Source: a bacterium D16-50 (lineage in GTDB: Bacteria > Bacillota > Clostridia > Lachnospirales > Lachnospiraceae). Taken from it: a stretch of DNA of 64,000 nt. Within the stretch, counting starts at the first letter, position 1; the number at the start of each line of letters is the position of its first letter. Below, in pieces: positions 25,404 to 34,327 of this stretch. Under the pieces are notes generated by a model, which was not told where the DNA came from, made no database searches, and was given only the letters and a program-made list of their open reading frames with translations. The DNA is taken from assembly GCA_003612485.1 (NCBI GenBank), contig RAZA01000001.1, positions 124,001-188,000 on the forward strand, written 5' to 3'. Position numbers and translations under genes: made by a program.

Positions 25404-26288
25404 TCACGCCTGCATCTTTCTATGCAGCACGTCCAGAAAACTGATCCGGTTCAGCCGTATGAACTCCGTCACCTTCTCCGACCGCGTCACCCGGATCCGA
25501 TCCCCGGTGCGAAGCGGAATCACATGACTTCCGTCAAAGTTCACCTCCACGGTCTGAACCCCTCCTCTTCTGCATTCAGGAATCTGGATATCTATCACAT
25601 CCTCCGGCGACAATATGATGCTTCTCTGGTGCAGGGAATGGGGACAGATCGGAGTCAGCATCATCAGCCTTGCCCTTGGCTCCACGAGAGGGCCTCCCGC
25701 CGATAGGTTGTAGCCGGTAGAGCCCGTAGGTGTTGTGACGATCATTCCGTCCGCATTGTAGCTGTTCAGAAACTGTCCGTTCACATAGATATCGAATCTG
25801 ATGATCTGCAGTGAACCGCTGCGGGAAAGTACGATATCATTGAGGGCCCAGTCCTCCTGCACGCCGCCATCAAAAAAGCATACTCTGCCCTCCAGCATCA
25901 TACGGCATTCCTGTTCATATTCCCCGGCCACCAGCCTCCCCAGAGCCTCCTCCAGATTTGCCGGCTCAATCTCCGTCATATATCCCAAAGTGCCCAGGTT
26001 AACTCCTATGATAGGAATGTTTCTTTCTCCTATCTCCCTTGCCGCCTGCAGTACGGTGCCGTCCCCTCCCAGCACGATCATGCAGTCCGCCTCCTTCAGA
26101 AGCCGCTCCCTTTGGTCGCAGCAGCCTGCCGCCAGAGACTCGGAAAACGATTCCGTCTCCTCCCCCCCGTCCCCGCTGGTAACCACCGCTGCCCGCTGCC
26201 CCGCCTGCTCCAAAAAACCGCAGATCCGCTTCGTGACAGCCAGATCTTTATCCTTATAAGTATTTGCATAGATCAGAAAACACTTCAT
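25404..26288 (-). CDS. nadK: NAD kinase
   Basis: This 294-residue enzyme phosphorylates NAD to NADP. It carries the NAD kinase motifs GGDGT (VLGGDGTVLQAAREI), GVNLGTLGYMTEIEP, and the TPTGSTGYNLSAGGP loop. An acidic stretch near residues 40-60 (SGDGGEETESFSES) is longer than usual. The start at 26288, MKCFLIYANTYKD, matches the family; GGGGAGG lies just upstream. It sits between tlyA and recN, its common Firmicutes position. Confidence 0.95.
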   Translation of the reverse strand: MKCFLIYANTYKDKDLAVTKRICGFLEQAGQRAAVVTSGDGGEETESFSESLAAGCCDQRERLLKEADCMIVLGGDGTVLQAAREIGERNIPIIGVNLGTLGYMTEIEPANLEEALGRLVAGEYEQECRMMLEGRVCFFDGGVQEDWALNDIVLSRSGSLQIIRFDIYVNGQFLNSYNADGMIVTTPTGSTGYNLSAGGPLVEPRARLMMLTPICPHSLHQRSIILSPEDVIDIQIPECRRGGVQTVEVNFDGSHVIPLRTGDRIRVTRSEKVTEFIRLNRISFLDVLHRKMQA

Positions 26289-26359
26289 GATCCTCCCCCT
26301 GCCTCCAAAGCGGCTGCGCTTCCCAAAAACATTCTGCCCGCCTTCAGTTCCGGCTGGGC

Positions 26360-27274
26360 TCACAGATTATTATGCGCCTCCACCACCACTGCCTTGATCA
26401 GCCTCTCCCAGAAAGGGCCGCGGGACAATCCCCCGCCCTCCCGGCAAAGCTCCTCCAGCGCGGCCTGCGCTTCCCTCTCCAGAAGCGCCCCTATTTCCTT
26501 AGTCTGCTCCCCCTTTTCCAGATGCAGCAGATATTCTATATTTCCCTCCGGTCCCCGGATGGGGGAAAAGGTAAGATGCGCCACCTGAAAGCCTATCAGA
26601 TCCGCATAATCCACCACCCTGCACAGTACCTGACGGTGGGTTGCGGCGTCCTTCACTACCCCGTTCTTTCCTACCTTGCCCCTGCCCGCCTCGAACTGGG
26701 GCTTTACCAGACAGACCAGCTGCCCGCCGCTCTTCATAAGCTTTATTGCAGGAATCAATATTTTTGTCAGCGAGATGAAAGACACGTCCGCGCTGACGAA
26801 TTCCGGCTCCTCCGGCAGCTCCTCTTGGGTCATGTATCTGAAGTTCTTCTGCTCCATGCAGACTACTCGCTTATCATTTTTAAGTTTCTCCGCCAGCTGG
26901 TTCCTGCCTACATCCAATGCATACACCCTGGCAGCGCCGTTCTGCAGCATGCAGTCCGTAAAACCTCCCGTTGAAGCGCCGATGTCCATGCAGATCTTAT
27001 CCTCCAGACCGATCTGCCACTCCCCCAACGCCTTTTCCAGCTTCAGACCGCCTCTGCTCACATACCTAAGCTCCTGCCCCAGAACCCGGATGTCGGCGCC
27101 CTCTGCCTCGCAGAACGTTCCCGCCTTACAAACCTTCCGGCCGTCTACATAGACCTCCCCGGCCAGAATCATTTCCTTTGCCCGGCTTCTGGACCCGGCA
27201 AGCCCTCTGGCCACCAGCAGCATGTCCAGACGCTCCCTTGCGCCCTCTTCGGTTCCTTGGCTCTGTTTTCTCAT
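26360..27274 (-). CDS. tlyA: TlyA-family rRNA 2'-O-methyltransferase
   Basis: This 304-residue protein has an N-terminal S4 RNA-binding domain (RLDMLLVARGLAGSRSRAKEMILAGEVYVDG) and a FtsJ/RrmJ-type SAM methyltransferase domain starting DIGASTGGFTDCMLQNGA. The family methylates ribosomal RNA and is sometimes labelled hemolysin. Its ATG overlaps the dxs stop in an ATGA arrangement, so the two are translationally coupled. Confidence 0.93.
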   Translation of the reverse strand: MRKQSQGTEEGARERLDMLLVARGLAGSRSRAKEMILAGEVYVDGRKVCKAGTFCEAEGADIRVLGQELRYVSRGGLKLEKALGEWQIGLEDKICMDIGASTGGFTDCMLQNGAARVYALDVGRNQLAEKLKNDKRVVCMEQKNFRYMTQEELPEEPEFVSADVSFISLTKILIPAIKLMKSGGQLVCLVKPQFEAGRGKVGKNGVVKDAATHRQVLCRVVDYADLIGFQVAHLTFSPIRGPEGNIEYLLHLEKGEQTKEIGALLEREAQAALEELCREGGGLSRGPFWERLIKAVVVEAHNNL

Positions 27275-29244
27275 AAAACCGCCTCTATCCGCTTGGCCAC
27301 ACTCTCCGCGTCGATGCCGATCTCCTTCTTCAGCAGCTCCACGTTTCCATGCTCCACATATGCGTCGGGAATGCTGATACCCAAAAAGACATTCCCCTGA
27401 AAGCCCGGATTCCTACTCCCGGAAAGATTTCCATGCAAATTCTCATTCTCATAAGTACTGGTATCTGCGCCAATGACTCCATTCTCGTCTCCGGGGATAT
27501 CCCCATAGGCATCCAAATACCCCCACCGGTTCATGCAGTCCAGCACCTTCTCTCCGTAGCCGCCGCAGGCCACATTCTCCTCCATGGCCACGATGACCCT
27601 ATGGCTCCGGCATGCCTCCCGCACCGCCTCCTGATCGATGGGCTTCACGAACCTTGCGTTCAAGATGCTCACGGCATGTCCCTTCTCCTTCAGCAGCGTC
27701 CTGACCTGCTCGGCGGTCTTCACCATGCTGCCCACCGCCAGCAGGGCAATCTCCCCTTCCCGATATATCCATTCGGCCTTCCCCAGCTCTATGGGGGCAC
27801 GATATTCTTTCAGTCCTGCATAGGCCGCGCCTCTGGGATAACGCACTGCAATAGGCGCTCCCAGCCCCACGGCGAATTTCATCATGTCCGAAAGCTCCCA
27901 CTTGTTCTTGGGCGCACAGACATGCATGTTGGGAATTCCCGACAGATATGTATAATCGAATATTCCCTGATGTGTCTCCCCGTCGCTGCCCACCAGCCCC
28001 GCTCTGTCCACAGCAAAGACCACCGGCAGATTCTGAATGCACACATCATGGAGTATCTGGTCGTATGCCCTCTGCAGAAAAGAGGAGTATATGGCCACAA
28101 TGGGCTTCAAGCCTCCCGCCGCAAGCCCTGCCGCAAAAGTCACCGCATGTTGTTCCGCGATACCCACATCGAAGAAACGGTCCGGGTACATATTGCGGAA
28201 CCGTTTCAGGCCTGTGCCGTCCGGCATGGCCGCCGTGATAGCCACAATTTTTTCATCACGCTGCCCTAGCTTGCACATGACCGTGGAAAAGATATCCGTA
28301 TAATTGGCGTCCGTTCTGGGATGGGACGGAACCCCCGTCCCGATATCGAAGGGCTCCGCGCCGTGAAATCTGGCGGGATGGCGCTCCGCAGGCAGATATC
28401 CCTTGCCCTTCTGGGTCAGCACATGAATCAGCACGGGCCCCTGCACACGCTTGGCATCGCTGATCACGGAGACCATGGTGGCGATGTCATGACCGTCAAC
28501 CGGCCCCAGATAAGTGATTCCCATATCTTCAAAAAACATCCCCGGAATCACCAGCTGTTTGAAGCTGCTCTTGGCCCGGCGGATCCGGTCGATGATGTCG
28601 TTCCCCCGCTTCATACCCTGCAGGGCATTGTAGATCCCCTTTTTCAGATCCAGATACCCCGTGGCAGTACGGATATTGTTCAGATATTTGGACACGCCTC
28701 CCACGTTCTCGGAGATGGACATATTGTTGTCGTTGAGGATCACGATGAAATTGGTCTCCAGCTTTGCGGCATTGTTCAGGGCCTCGTAAGCCATTCCCCC
28801 GGTGAGGGAGCCGTCCCCAATGACGGACACCACGGTATTCGTCCCGCCGGTAAGCTCTCTGGCTTTCACCAGACCCAGCCCCGCCGATATGGAGGTGGAA
28901 CTATGCCCCGTGTCAAATACATCGCATTCGCTTTCTTTTCGTTTTGGAAAACCGCTGAGGCCATGATATTGGCGCAGAGAACCGAAATTTTCCCTTCTTC
29001 CGGTGAGAATTTTGTGTGTATAGGACTGATGCCCCACATCCCAGATGATTTTATCCTGCGGCAGGTCCAGAACAAGGTGCAGCGCCATAGTCAGTTCCAC
29101 TGCGCCCAGATTGGAGCCCAGATGCCCCCCTGTCACGCTGATGGTCCGAATCAGAAAATCCCGAATCTCCTGCGCCAGCGAGTCCCAGTCCTCTTTCCCC
29201 ACCCTCTTTATATCATTCGCCTGCTCTATGGTTTCCAGAAGCAT
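27271..29244 (-). CDS. dxs: 1-deoxy-D-xylulose-5-phosphate synthase
   Basis: This 657-residue thiamine-diphosphate enzyme condenses pyruvate and glyceraldehyde-3-phosphate in the first step of the MEP isoprenoid pathway. Motifs: HLGSNLGAVELTMALH, the ThDP loop GDGSLTGGMAYEALNNA with the following NDNNMSIS, and the pyrimidine-domain FDVGIAEQHAVTFAAG. It is about 35-40 residues longer than usual because of an Asn/Gly/Glu-rich insertion at 27391-27510 just before the conserved GISIPDAYVEHG end. The start at 29244 has AGGGGG upstream. The gene is followed by tlyA and preceded by ispA, another isoprenoid gene. Confidence 0.97.
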   Translation of the reverse strand: MLLETIEQANDIKRVGKEDWDSLAQEIRDFLIRTISVTGGHLGSNLGAVELTMALHLVLDLPQDKIIWDVGHQSYTHKILTGRRENFGSLRQYHGLSGFPKRKESECDVFDTGHSSTSISAGLGLVKARELTGGTNTVVSVIGDGSLTGGMAYEALNNAAKLETNFIVILNDNNMSISENVGGVSKYLNNIRTATGYLDLKKGIYNALQGMKRGNDIIDRIRRAKSSFKQLVIPGMFFEDMGITYLGPVDGHDIATMVSVISDAKRVQGPVLIHVLTQKGKGYLPAERHPARFHGAEPFDIGTGVPSHPRTDANYTDIFSTVMCKLGQRDEKIVAITAAMPDGTGLKRFRNMYPDRFFDVGIAEQHAVTFAAGLAAGGLKPIVAIYSSFLQRAYDQILHDVCIQNLPVVFAVDRAGLVGSDGETHQGIFDYTYLSGIPNMHVCAPKNKWELSDMMKFAVGLGAPIAVRYPRGAAYAGLKEYRAPIELGKAEWIYREGEIALLAVGSMVKTAEQVRTLLKEKGHAVSILNARFVKPIDQEAVREACRSHRVIVAMEENVACGGYGEKVLDCMNRWGYLDAYGDIPGDENGVIGADTSTYENENLHGNLSGSRNPGFQGNVFLGISIPDAYVEHGNVELLKKEIGIDAESVAKRIEAVL

Positions 29245-29315
29245 ATATCCCCCTACCTTTCCCACCATATTTTATCAAAGGCCCAAGCGGGCGTTGTTGC
29301 TCAGGCCCCCCGGAA

Positions 29316-30308
29316 TCAATGCGTCCTGTGTATCAGCGCCAGTATCAGTTGCTTTAAAAATTCATGCCTGCCCTGAAAGCCGTCCAGTATATCCACTGCT
29401 TCCTGAGAGAGTGCCTCCACGTCCGCCTTCGCCCTATCCAGCCCCATGAGAGCCACATAGGTCCGCTTATTGTTCTGTGCGTCGCTGCCGATGGACTTTC
29501 CAAGCTCCTGACTGTTGCCCACCACGTCCAAGACATCATCCTGAATCTGAAAGGCGATGCCGATGTTATAGGCACATTTTTCGATCTCCCTTACCTTCTG
29601 GGGCGCCGCCCCCGCAAGAATGGCTCCTATCATCATGGCAGCCTGAATCAGCGCCGCCGTCTTATGCTCATGAATGAAAAGCAGGCGCTCCAGCTCCTGA
29701 GGCTCCCCTCCCTTGTCCTCAGGCGCCTGATTCCCGTTTTCCGCCCCTGCCGACTGATTTTCGGAGTCCATGATGTCCACTGCCTGACCGCCGATCATAC
29801 CATATATGCCTGCCTTTCGGGCAAGCACCGAAAGCGCCTCCGAAATCCGCTTCAGGCCGGCTATGCGCTCCCCTTCGGGTATTCCTTCCTCCTGACAGCA
29901 CCGGGTCAGCGCCCCCGCAGCCGTCTCGAAGGCATAATTCAAAAGCCCGTCCCCTGCAAGGATTCCCATGGCATCCCCGTAGACGTACCATGTGGTCTTT
30001 TTTCCTCTGCGGTAACAGTCGTTGTCCATGGCAGGAAGATCGTCATGAACCAGCGAATAGGTATGAATCATCTCTATTGCCGCCATGAATGCCTCAAGAG
30101 CGGGATCCTCTTCCTGTCCGCCGCACATCTCATAGGTCTCTCTCATCAATACGGGGCGCAGACGCTTTCCTCCGGCCAGCAGGCTGTAGTTCATAGCCTC
30201 CGTCAGCCGCCCCTGAGGTCCGCCCTCCGCCGGAAGATATTTTTTCAGTACTTCCTCCGCCAGCCTCGTCCTCTCCTTCAGCTCCTGCTCAAACACCAAT
30301 GTCTCCAT
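29316..30308 (-). CDS. ispA: polyprenyl (farnesyl) diphosphate synthase
   Basis: This 330-residue prenyl transferase makes farnesyl or geranyl diphosphate from IPP and DMAPP. The first aspartate-rich motif is HDDLPAMDND and the second is FQIQDDVLDVVG; GGKRLRPVL binds IPP. A hydrophilic insertion near GAENGNQAPEDKGGEP lengthens the loop before the HEHKTAALI helix. The start at 30308 has GGAGGAC upstream and overlaps the end of xseB by about 20 bases. Confidence 0.95.
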   Translation of the reverse strand: METLVFEQELKERTRLAEEVLKKYLPAEGGPQGRLTEAMNYSLLAGGKRLRPVLMRETYEMCGGQEEDPALEAFMAAIEMIHTYSLVHDDLPAMDNDCYRRGKKTTWYVYGDAMGILAGDGLLNYAFETAAGALTRCCQEEGIPEGERIAGLKRISEALSVLARKAGIYGMIGGQAVDIMDSENQSAGAENGNQAPEDKGGEPQELERLLFIHEHKTAALIQAAMMIGAILAGAAPQKVREIEKCAYNIGIAFQIQDDVLDVVGNSQELGKSIGSDAQNNKRTYVALMGLDRAKADVEALSQEAVDILDGFQGRHEFLKQLILALIHRTH

Positions 30309-30525
30309 CTCCGAAGTCCTCCAATCGTCCCTCTTCCCCAAGCTTAAGCACTTGTTTCTCCACTCTGTCGATCTGATCATTGCACTGCTTCAGCACCGCC
30401 ATCCCCTGACTGTAGGCACAAAAAGCCTCCTCCAGCGGCAGACTGTCATCCTCCAGCCTTGCAACGATCTCCTCCAGTCTCCGAAAATTCTCCTCCAGCC
30501 CCGGCTGTCTTGCATCCCCGTCCAT
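30289..30525 (-). CDS. xseB: exodeoxyribonuclease VII small subunit
   Basis: This 78-residue protein has the whole XseB signature, including FRRLEEIVARLEDDSLPLEEAFCAYSQGM, a two-helix coiled coil. It binds the XseA subunit and stabilises exonuclease VII. It lies 13 bases after xseA and overlaps ispA, as in many Clostridia. A ribosome binding site AGGAACAGG precedes the ATG. Confidence 0.93.
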   Translation of the reverse strand: MDGDARQPGLEENFRRLEEIVARLEDDSLPLEEAFCAYSQGMAVLKQCNDQIDRVEKQVLKLGEEGRLEDFGDGDIGV

Positions 30526-30538
30526 ATTCCTGTTCCTT

Positions 30539-31765
30539 TCATTCAGCTCCGGTACATAGGCATGTCTCTGTACCCACAGCCACCGCGTCTATCTGCCCGT
30601 CCATGACTCTGATCCGAAGTCTCTGGCCCTCCCTGACCTGTCCGACAGAGCGTATATTCTTTCCCCCTTCGTCCTCCACATAGGAATATCCTCTGCAGAG
30701 CTTGTCCAAAGGAGAAAGCCCCTTCATTCTCTCCGCATAAAGCGCAAGCTCGTGGCGCCGTTTCTCCAGAAGCCGCCTCATCCTCTCCTGCAGCCTCTCC
30801 TCCGCCGAGAGCATATCCATCTTCCTTGCCCTGAGCTTATGGATGGGGCTCCCCGCCTTCAGCCTCAGCTCAAACTGCCCCGCACGGCTGCGGCAGGCTT
30901 CCATGCGCCGGTTCATCCGCCTATTCAGGGCGTCCCGATATAGCTCTATTTTACCCAGAATCTCCCGGATATCGGCCACCGCCAGCTCCGCCGCCGCAGA
31001 GGGCGTGGGGGCCCGCAGATCCGCGGCGAAATCTGAGATGGTGGTGTCCGTCTCATGGCCCACAGCAGAGATAACGGGAACGGTACAGTCGAATATGGCC
31101 TGCGCCACCTCCCTCTCGTTGAAGGCCCACAGATCCTCTATGGATCCGCCGCCCCGTCCCACAATCATCACATCGACCCCCAAGGCCTCCAGCGCCCTTA
31201 TGCCGGCTGTGATGCTGGCTGCAGCGCCCTCCCCCTGAACCAGAGCAGGATACAAAATGACCTGCACATATGGATTCCGCCGGCCTGCAATCTGGATGAT
31301 GTCCCGAACGGCGGCTCCCGTGTCTGCAGTCACCACTCCCAGAGTCCTGATGAATCTGGGTATGGGGCGCTTATGCTCCTGAGCAAACAGCCCGGCTGCC
31401 TCCAGCTCCTGCTTGAGCCTCTCGAACCGTTCATAGAGCAGCCCGCTCCCCTCCAGCAGAATCTGTCTTGCATAGAGTTGGTATTTCCCGTCCCTCTCGT
31501 ACACATCCACCGTTCCGCCCACGATCACCTGCTGCCCCTCGGACATACGAAAAGAGAGACCCTTGCGACTGCCCGCAAACATGACGCAGTTTATGGTCCC
31601 TTTGGCATCCTTCAATGTAAAATAGATATGTCCTGAGGAATGGTATTTGCAGTTGCTCACCTCCCCCCTCACGAAGAGCCCCTGCAAAAGATAATCCTGC
31701 TCGAACATATTCTTAATGTAAGAATTCAGCTGTCCTACAGTATAAACATTCCGAATCTCAATCAC
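30539..31765 (-). CDS. xseA: exodeoxyribonuclease VII large subunit
   Basis: This 408-residue nuclease subunit has an N-terminal OB fold (VYTVGQLNSYIKNMFEQDYLL) and the catalytic domain with DVMIVGRGGGSIEDLWAFNE and SAVGHETDTTISDFAADLRAPTPSAAAE. It degrades single-stranded DNA from both ends in mismatch and damage repair. It starts with GTG at 31765, overlapping the nusB end by eight bases, so expression is coupled. The C-terminus ends in the conserved RGYSYVEDEGG strand region. Confidence 0.95.
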   Translation of the reverse strand: MIEIRNVYTVGQLNSYIKNMFEQDYLLQGLFVRGEVSNCKYHSSGHIYFTLKDAKGTINCVMFAGSRKGLSFRMSEGQQVIVGGTVDVYERDGKYQLYARQILLEGSGLLYERFERLKQELEAAGLFAQEHKRPIPRFIRTLGVVTADTGAAVRDIIQIAGRRNPYVQVILYPALVQGEGAAASITAGIRALEALGVDVMIVGRGGGSIEDLWAFNEREVAQAIFDCTVPVISAVGHETDTTISDFAADLRAPTPSAAAELAVADIREILGKIELYRDALNRRMNRRMEACRSRAGQFELRLKAGSPIHKLRARKMDMLSAEERLQERMRRLLEKRRHELALYAERMKGLSPLDKLCRGYSYVEDEGGKNIRSVGQVREGQRLRIRVMDGQIDAVAVGTETCLCTGAE

Positions 31766-32168
31766 CCAGCTTTACAATCTTGGCCAGAATGGCATTCACA
31801 AAAGCCCCCGAATTGTCCTGACCGTACTTTTTCGCGATCTCCACCGCCTCGTCTATGGCCACTCCCGTAGGGATGTCGTCGTCAAAACGCATCTCATAGA
31901 TGGCGAGACGCAGCGCCGCAAGCTCTACCTTTCCCATGCGGGCAGTGTTCCAGCCTTGCGTATTGTCATTGATGAACCTATCTATCTCAGGAACCTTCTC
32001 CCTGACGGCCTGACATCTGGCCTCAATATAATCGGCATCCTTCTGAGAGCCGATGGCCTCATTGTCCTCCACGAACAGCCTGCCCTGCCTGTCCATTTCC
32101 TCAGGCGCATGAAATTCTACCTGAAACAAAAGCAGAAAGACCTGTTCCCGCTTCTCATGTCGTCCCAT
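31758..32168 (-). CDS. nusB: transcription antitermination factor NusB
   Basis: This 136-residue protein is NusB: RHEKREQVFLLLFQVEF at the N-terminus and the conserved C-terminal block LRLAIYEMRFDDDIPTGVAIDEAVEIAKKYG. It binds boxA RNA with NusE during rRNA transcription. The start at 32168 is set by homology and a GAGG site; an upstream in-frame extension to 32279 is not conserved. It is followed by xseA. Confidence 0.95.
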   Translation of the reverse strand: MGRHEKREQVFLLLFQVEFHAPEEMDRQGRLFVEDNEAIGSQKDADYIEARCQAVREKVPEIDRFINDNTQGWNTARMGKVELAALRLAIYEMRFDDDIPTGVAIDEAVEIAKKYGQDNSGAFVNAILAKIVKLGD

Positions 32169-32313
32169 CACGCTTCTTCCTCTGTCACACAGCCTCTCCC
32201 ATGACTTGCCCGCGGCATGTACATCTGCCAAATAACACGGCTGCCGCCTATCCGCAGCGGGATCATCTCCCCAGAGCATCCATGGGCCAAGGCTGCAGCC
32301 CCTCTTTTTTAAT

Positions 32314-32691
32314 TTATTTCAGCTTGACCCCTGCGATGCGGATGTTCACATCGGTGCAGCCCAGTCCGGTCATGTTTTCGATGGCCGACTTCACCTTCGC
32401 CTGCACTCTATGGCAGGTAGCGGGTATATTGTAGCCATACTCCATAGTCACGGCCAGATTCACCCTCACTTTTCCGTCCACCACATCTACCCGCACACCC
32501 TTGGTCAGCTTCTTCATCCCAACCTTGCCCATGAGCTCATTGGTGATGGTTCCGGCCATGGCACTGACACCTTCCACCTCCGTGGCCGCAAGGGAAGCGA
32601 TCATGGCCACAACGTCATCGGCTATCTGCACCACTCCCACATTCTCCTTCACATCCAGCACCACTGCGCTGTTCTTGCTTTCATTTTCCAT
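32314..32691 (-). CDS. Asp23/Gls24-family envelope stress protein
   Basis: This 125-residue protein belongs to the Asp23/Gls24 family: GVVQIADDVVAMIASLAATEVEGV and a C-terminal VNLAVTMEYGYNIPATCHRVQ. Such proteins sit near nusB in most Firmicutes (YqhY type) and are linked to acetyl-CoA carboxylase control or envelope stress. A perfect AGGAGG precedes the ATG at 32691. Two promoter-like copies lie upstream at 32705-32801. Confidence 0.93.
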   Translation of the reverse strand: MENESKNSAVVLDVKENVGVVQIADDVVAMIASLAATEVEGVSAMAGTITNELMGKVGMKKLTKGVRVDVVDGKVRVNLAVTMEYGYNIPATCHRVQAKVKSAIENMTGLGCTDVNIRIAGVKLK

Positions 32692-32704
32692 AAGAATGTC
32701 CTCC

Positions 32705-32801
32705 TGTTTCGATATTATACCACATTTTCGTGCGCATAAGCGCACATGGAATCAGAAGTCGAAACAATGCCCTTCTTGTTTCGATATTATACCACATTTT
32801 C
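32705..32801 (-). promoter_or_regulatory. duplicated extended -10 promoter element
   Basis: The 25-base sequence at 32705-32729 is repeated exactly at 32777-32801. Each copy reads GTGGTATAAT on the minus strand, a perfect -10 with TG extension. The distal copy also has a TGACAA box 17 bases upstream. Both point at the Asp23-family gene. The distal copy overlaps the stop of the transglutaminase-like gene. Confidence 0.6.
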
Positions 32802-34234
32802 TATTCACTTGTCACCCAAAATGTCAGGGAGAATTGTTTCTCGTTCTGGGCATATGCGATGCCGCCCTCCCGATCCCCCATATAGTCGAATATATCCTTA
32901 TCCTCTATCAGGGCCTGAAATATCTCCCCATAGCATTCCGCGTCGGAACATTTTACACTCACATCCCACTTTCCCTGCTCTGCTGCCTTCTCAAAAAGCG
33001 CCGCCATCTGATCTCTGTCATAGGAAGTAAAATAAGCCCCCTCCATCACATAATAATTGGCCTTGGTGGCGGTACACAGAGGCATGGGCACCACGCCTCC
33101 TATGGAATGGGTTCTGAGCAGCTCCTCCGTCGTAACGTTTAGATAATCATAATTGATCTCCGGCAAGGTCAGGCCGTCTCTTTCCTGCCCTGAGCTGTCG
33201 GCGTCTCCTGCCGCCTCCGGATCCGGCGGTTCGTTTTCCATGCCGTCCCCAAGCCCTTGGGCCTCCAGAGAGCCCTCGGTTCCGGCCCCCTCTCCTACGC
33301 CCTCCGGCGCATCCTGCCTGCCCGTCTCTACAGCCGGATCCTCCACCTGATAGGATACGTCCCCCCAAGTCGTGTCTACATAATAATACTCTCCCTCCAC
33401 CTTTACCAGATTCCAGGCATGTCCCTCTCCGGTGTCCACAGTCCCCAGCACCAGTGTGCCCTCCACGCCCAGCTTGTTCAAAAGGTACTGGGTCGCCTTG
33501 GCATAGCCCTGACAGACGGAACGATGATTCACGAACACGGAATAGATATTCTGATTGTGGGGGGCGTCCAGATCATAATCGGTATTGCAGACAATGAATT
33601 CATAGACATATTTCACCTTCTCATAGTCGTCTGCATCCTTCTCAATGCCTGCAAGAATCGCCCCTGCGCTCTCCTCAATGGCTCTCTTGTATTCCAGAGC
33701 AGTCTCCGGATCCATGGTATAGCTTCCCGAAAATTCCACTGAGACAGCTTTGTCCCCCTGCATATATTTTGTGCAGGAATAGCCGTCCACATAAAATATT
33801 TCCGGATGATCTCCCAGCACGCACCGAAAGAGCCGCTCCACCACGTCATCTATCTCCGAGACATCAAAGCTATCCAAAACCGCCTGATTCAGCTGAACCT
33901 CTTCTCCAAAGCTCCCCAGAGCCTTCTCGATGTCGTCATACCATGTCTGCTCCTCCTGACTGAGACTGCTGCGGGCAAAGAGATATACCTCCTCCATCAG
34001 GAAATGCGCCTCTGCCTCAACTGTCCCATCTCCTCCATGTTCCGGAAAAGCCAGCATCTCCTCCATGGAGACTGTTCTGACATCATCTCCTTCAAACTCT
34101 CCCTCCGGCTCCCGAAGCAGTCCGAATTCTCTGGGAATCTCATCCAAAATCGCTTCCGCCGCACAGCCTGACAGCGCCGTACACAACAATAGGGCACTGA
34201 GGACAAACTGCAAAACCTTACGTCTTCTTTCCAT
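32801..34234 (-). CDS. transglutaminase-like lipoprotein
   Basis: This 477-residue protein has a lipoprotein signal (lipobox ALSGC near residue 24) and a transglutaminase/protease-like core. The catalytic triad is visible as Cys in NHRSVCQGYAKATQYL, His in GEGHAWNLVKV and Asp in YYVDTTWGD. A Gly/Glu/Pro-rich insertion of about 60 residues (after GDVSYQVEDP) separates the triad from the C-terminal part. A related protein is encoded at 43397-44911. It would act on peptides or proteins outside the membrane. Its substrate, and any link to sporulation, are unknown. Confidence 0.85.
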   Translation of the reverse strand: MERRRKVLQFVLSALLLCTALSGCAAEAILDEIPREFGLLREPEGEFEGDDVRTVSMEEMLAFPEHGGDGTVEAEAHFLMEEVYLFARSSLSQEEQTWYDDIEKALGSFGEEVQLNQAVLDSFDVSEIDDVVERLFRCVLGDHPEIFYVDGYSCTKYMQGDKAVSVEFSGSYTMDPETALEYKRAIEESAGAILAGIEKDADDYEKVKYVYEFIVCNTDYDLDAPHNQNIYSVFVNHRSVCQGYAKATQYLLNKLGVEGTLVLGTVDTGEGHAWNLVKVEGEYYYVDTTWGDVSYQVEDPAVETGRQDAPEGVGEGAGTEGSLEAQGLGDGMENEPPDPEAAGDADSSGQERDGLTLPEINYDYLNVTTEELLRTHSIGGVVPMPLCTATKANYYVMEGAYFTSYDRDQMAALFEKAAEQGKWDVSVKCSDAECYGEIFQALIEDKDIFDYMGDREGGIAYAQNEKQFSLTFWVTSE

Positions 34235-34327
34235 CTGTTTTTCCCCTTTTAAATTCCTGTGCGGCTTCCCCGTCCATGTTTCAGGTTCCCTTACGTTTTG
34301 ATGCCGATTTCCGGCTGATCATGCAGG

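Noticed and set aside
27391..27510. Frameshift or sequencing error in dxs
   Set aside because: The frame stays open and the conserved C-terminus resumes in frame, so it is an insertion.
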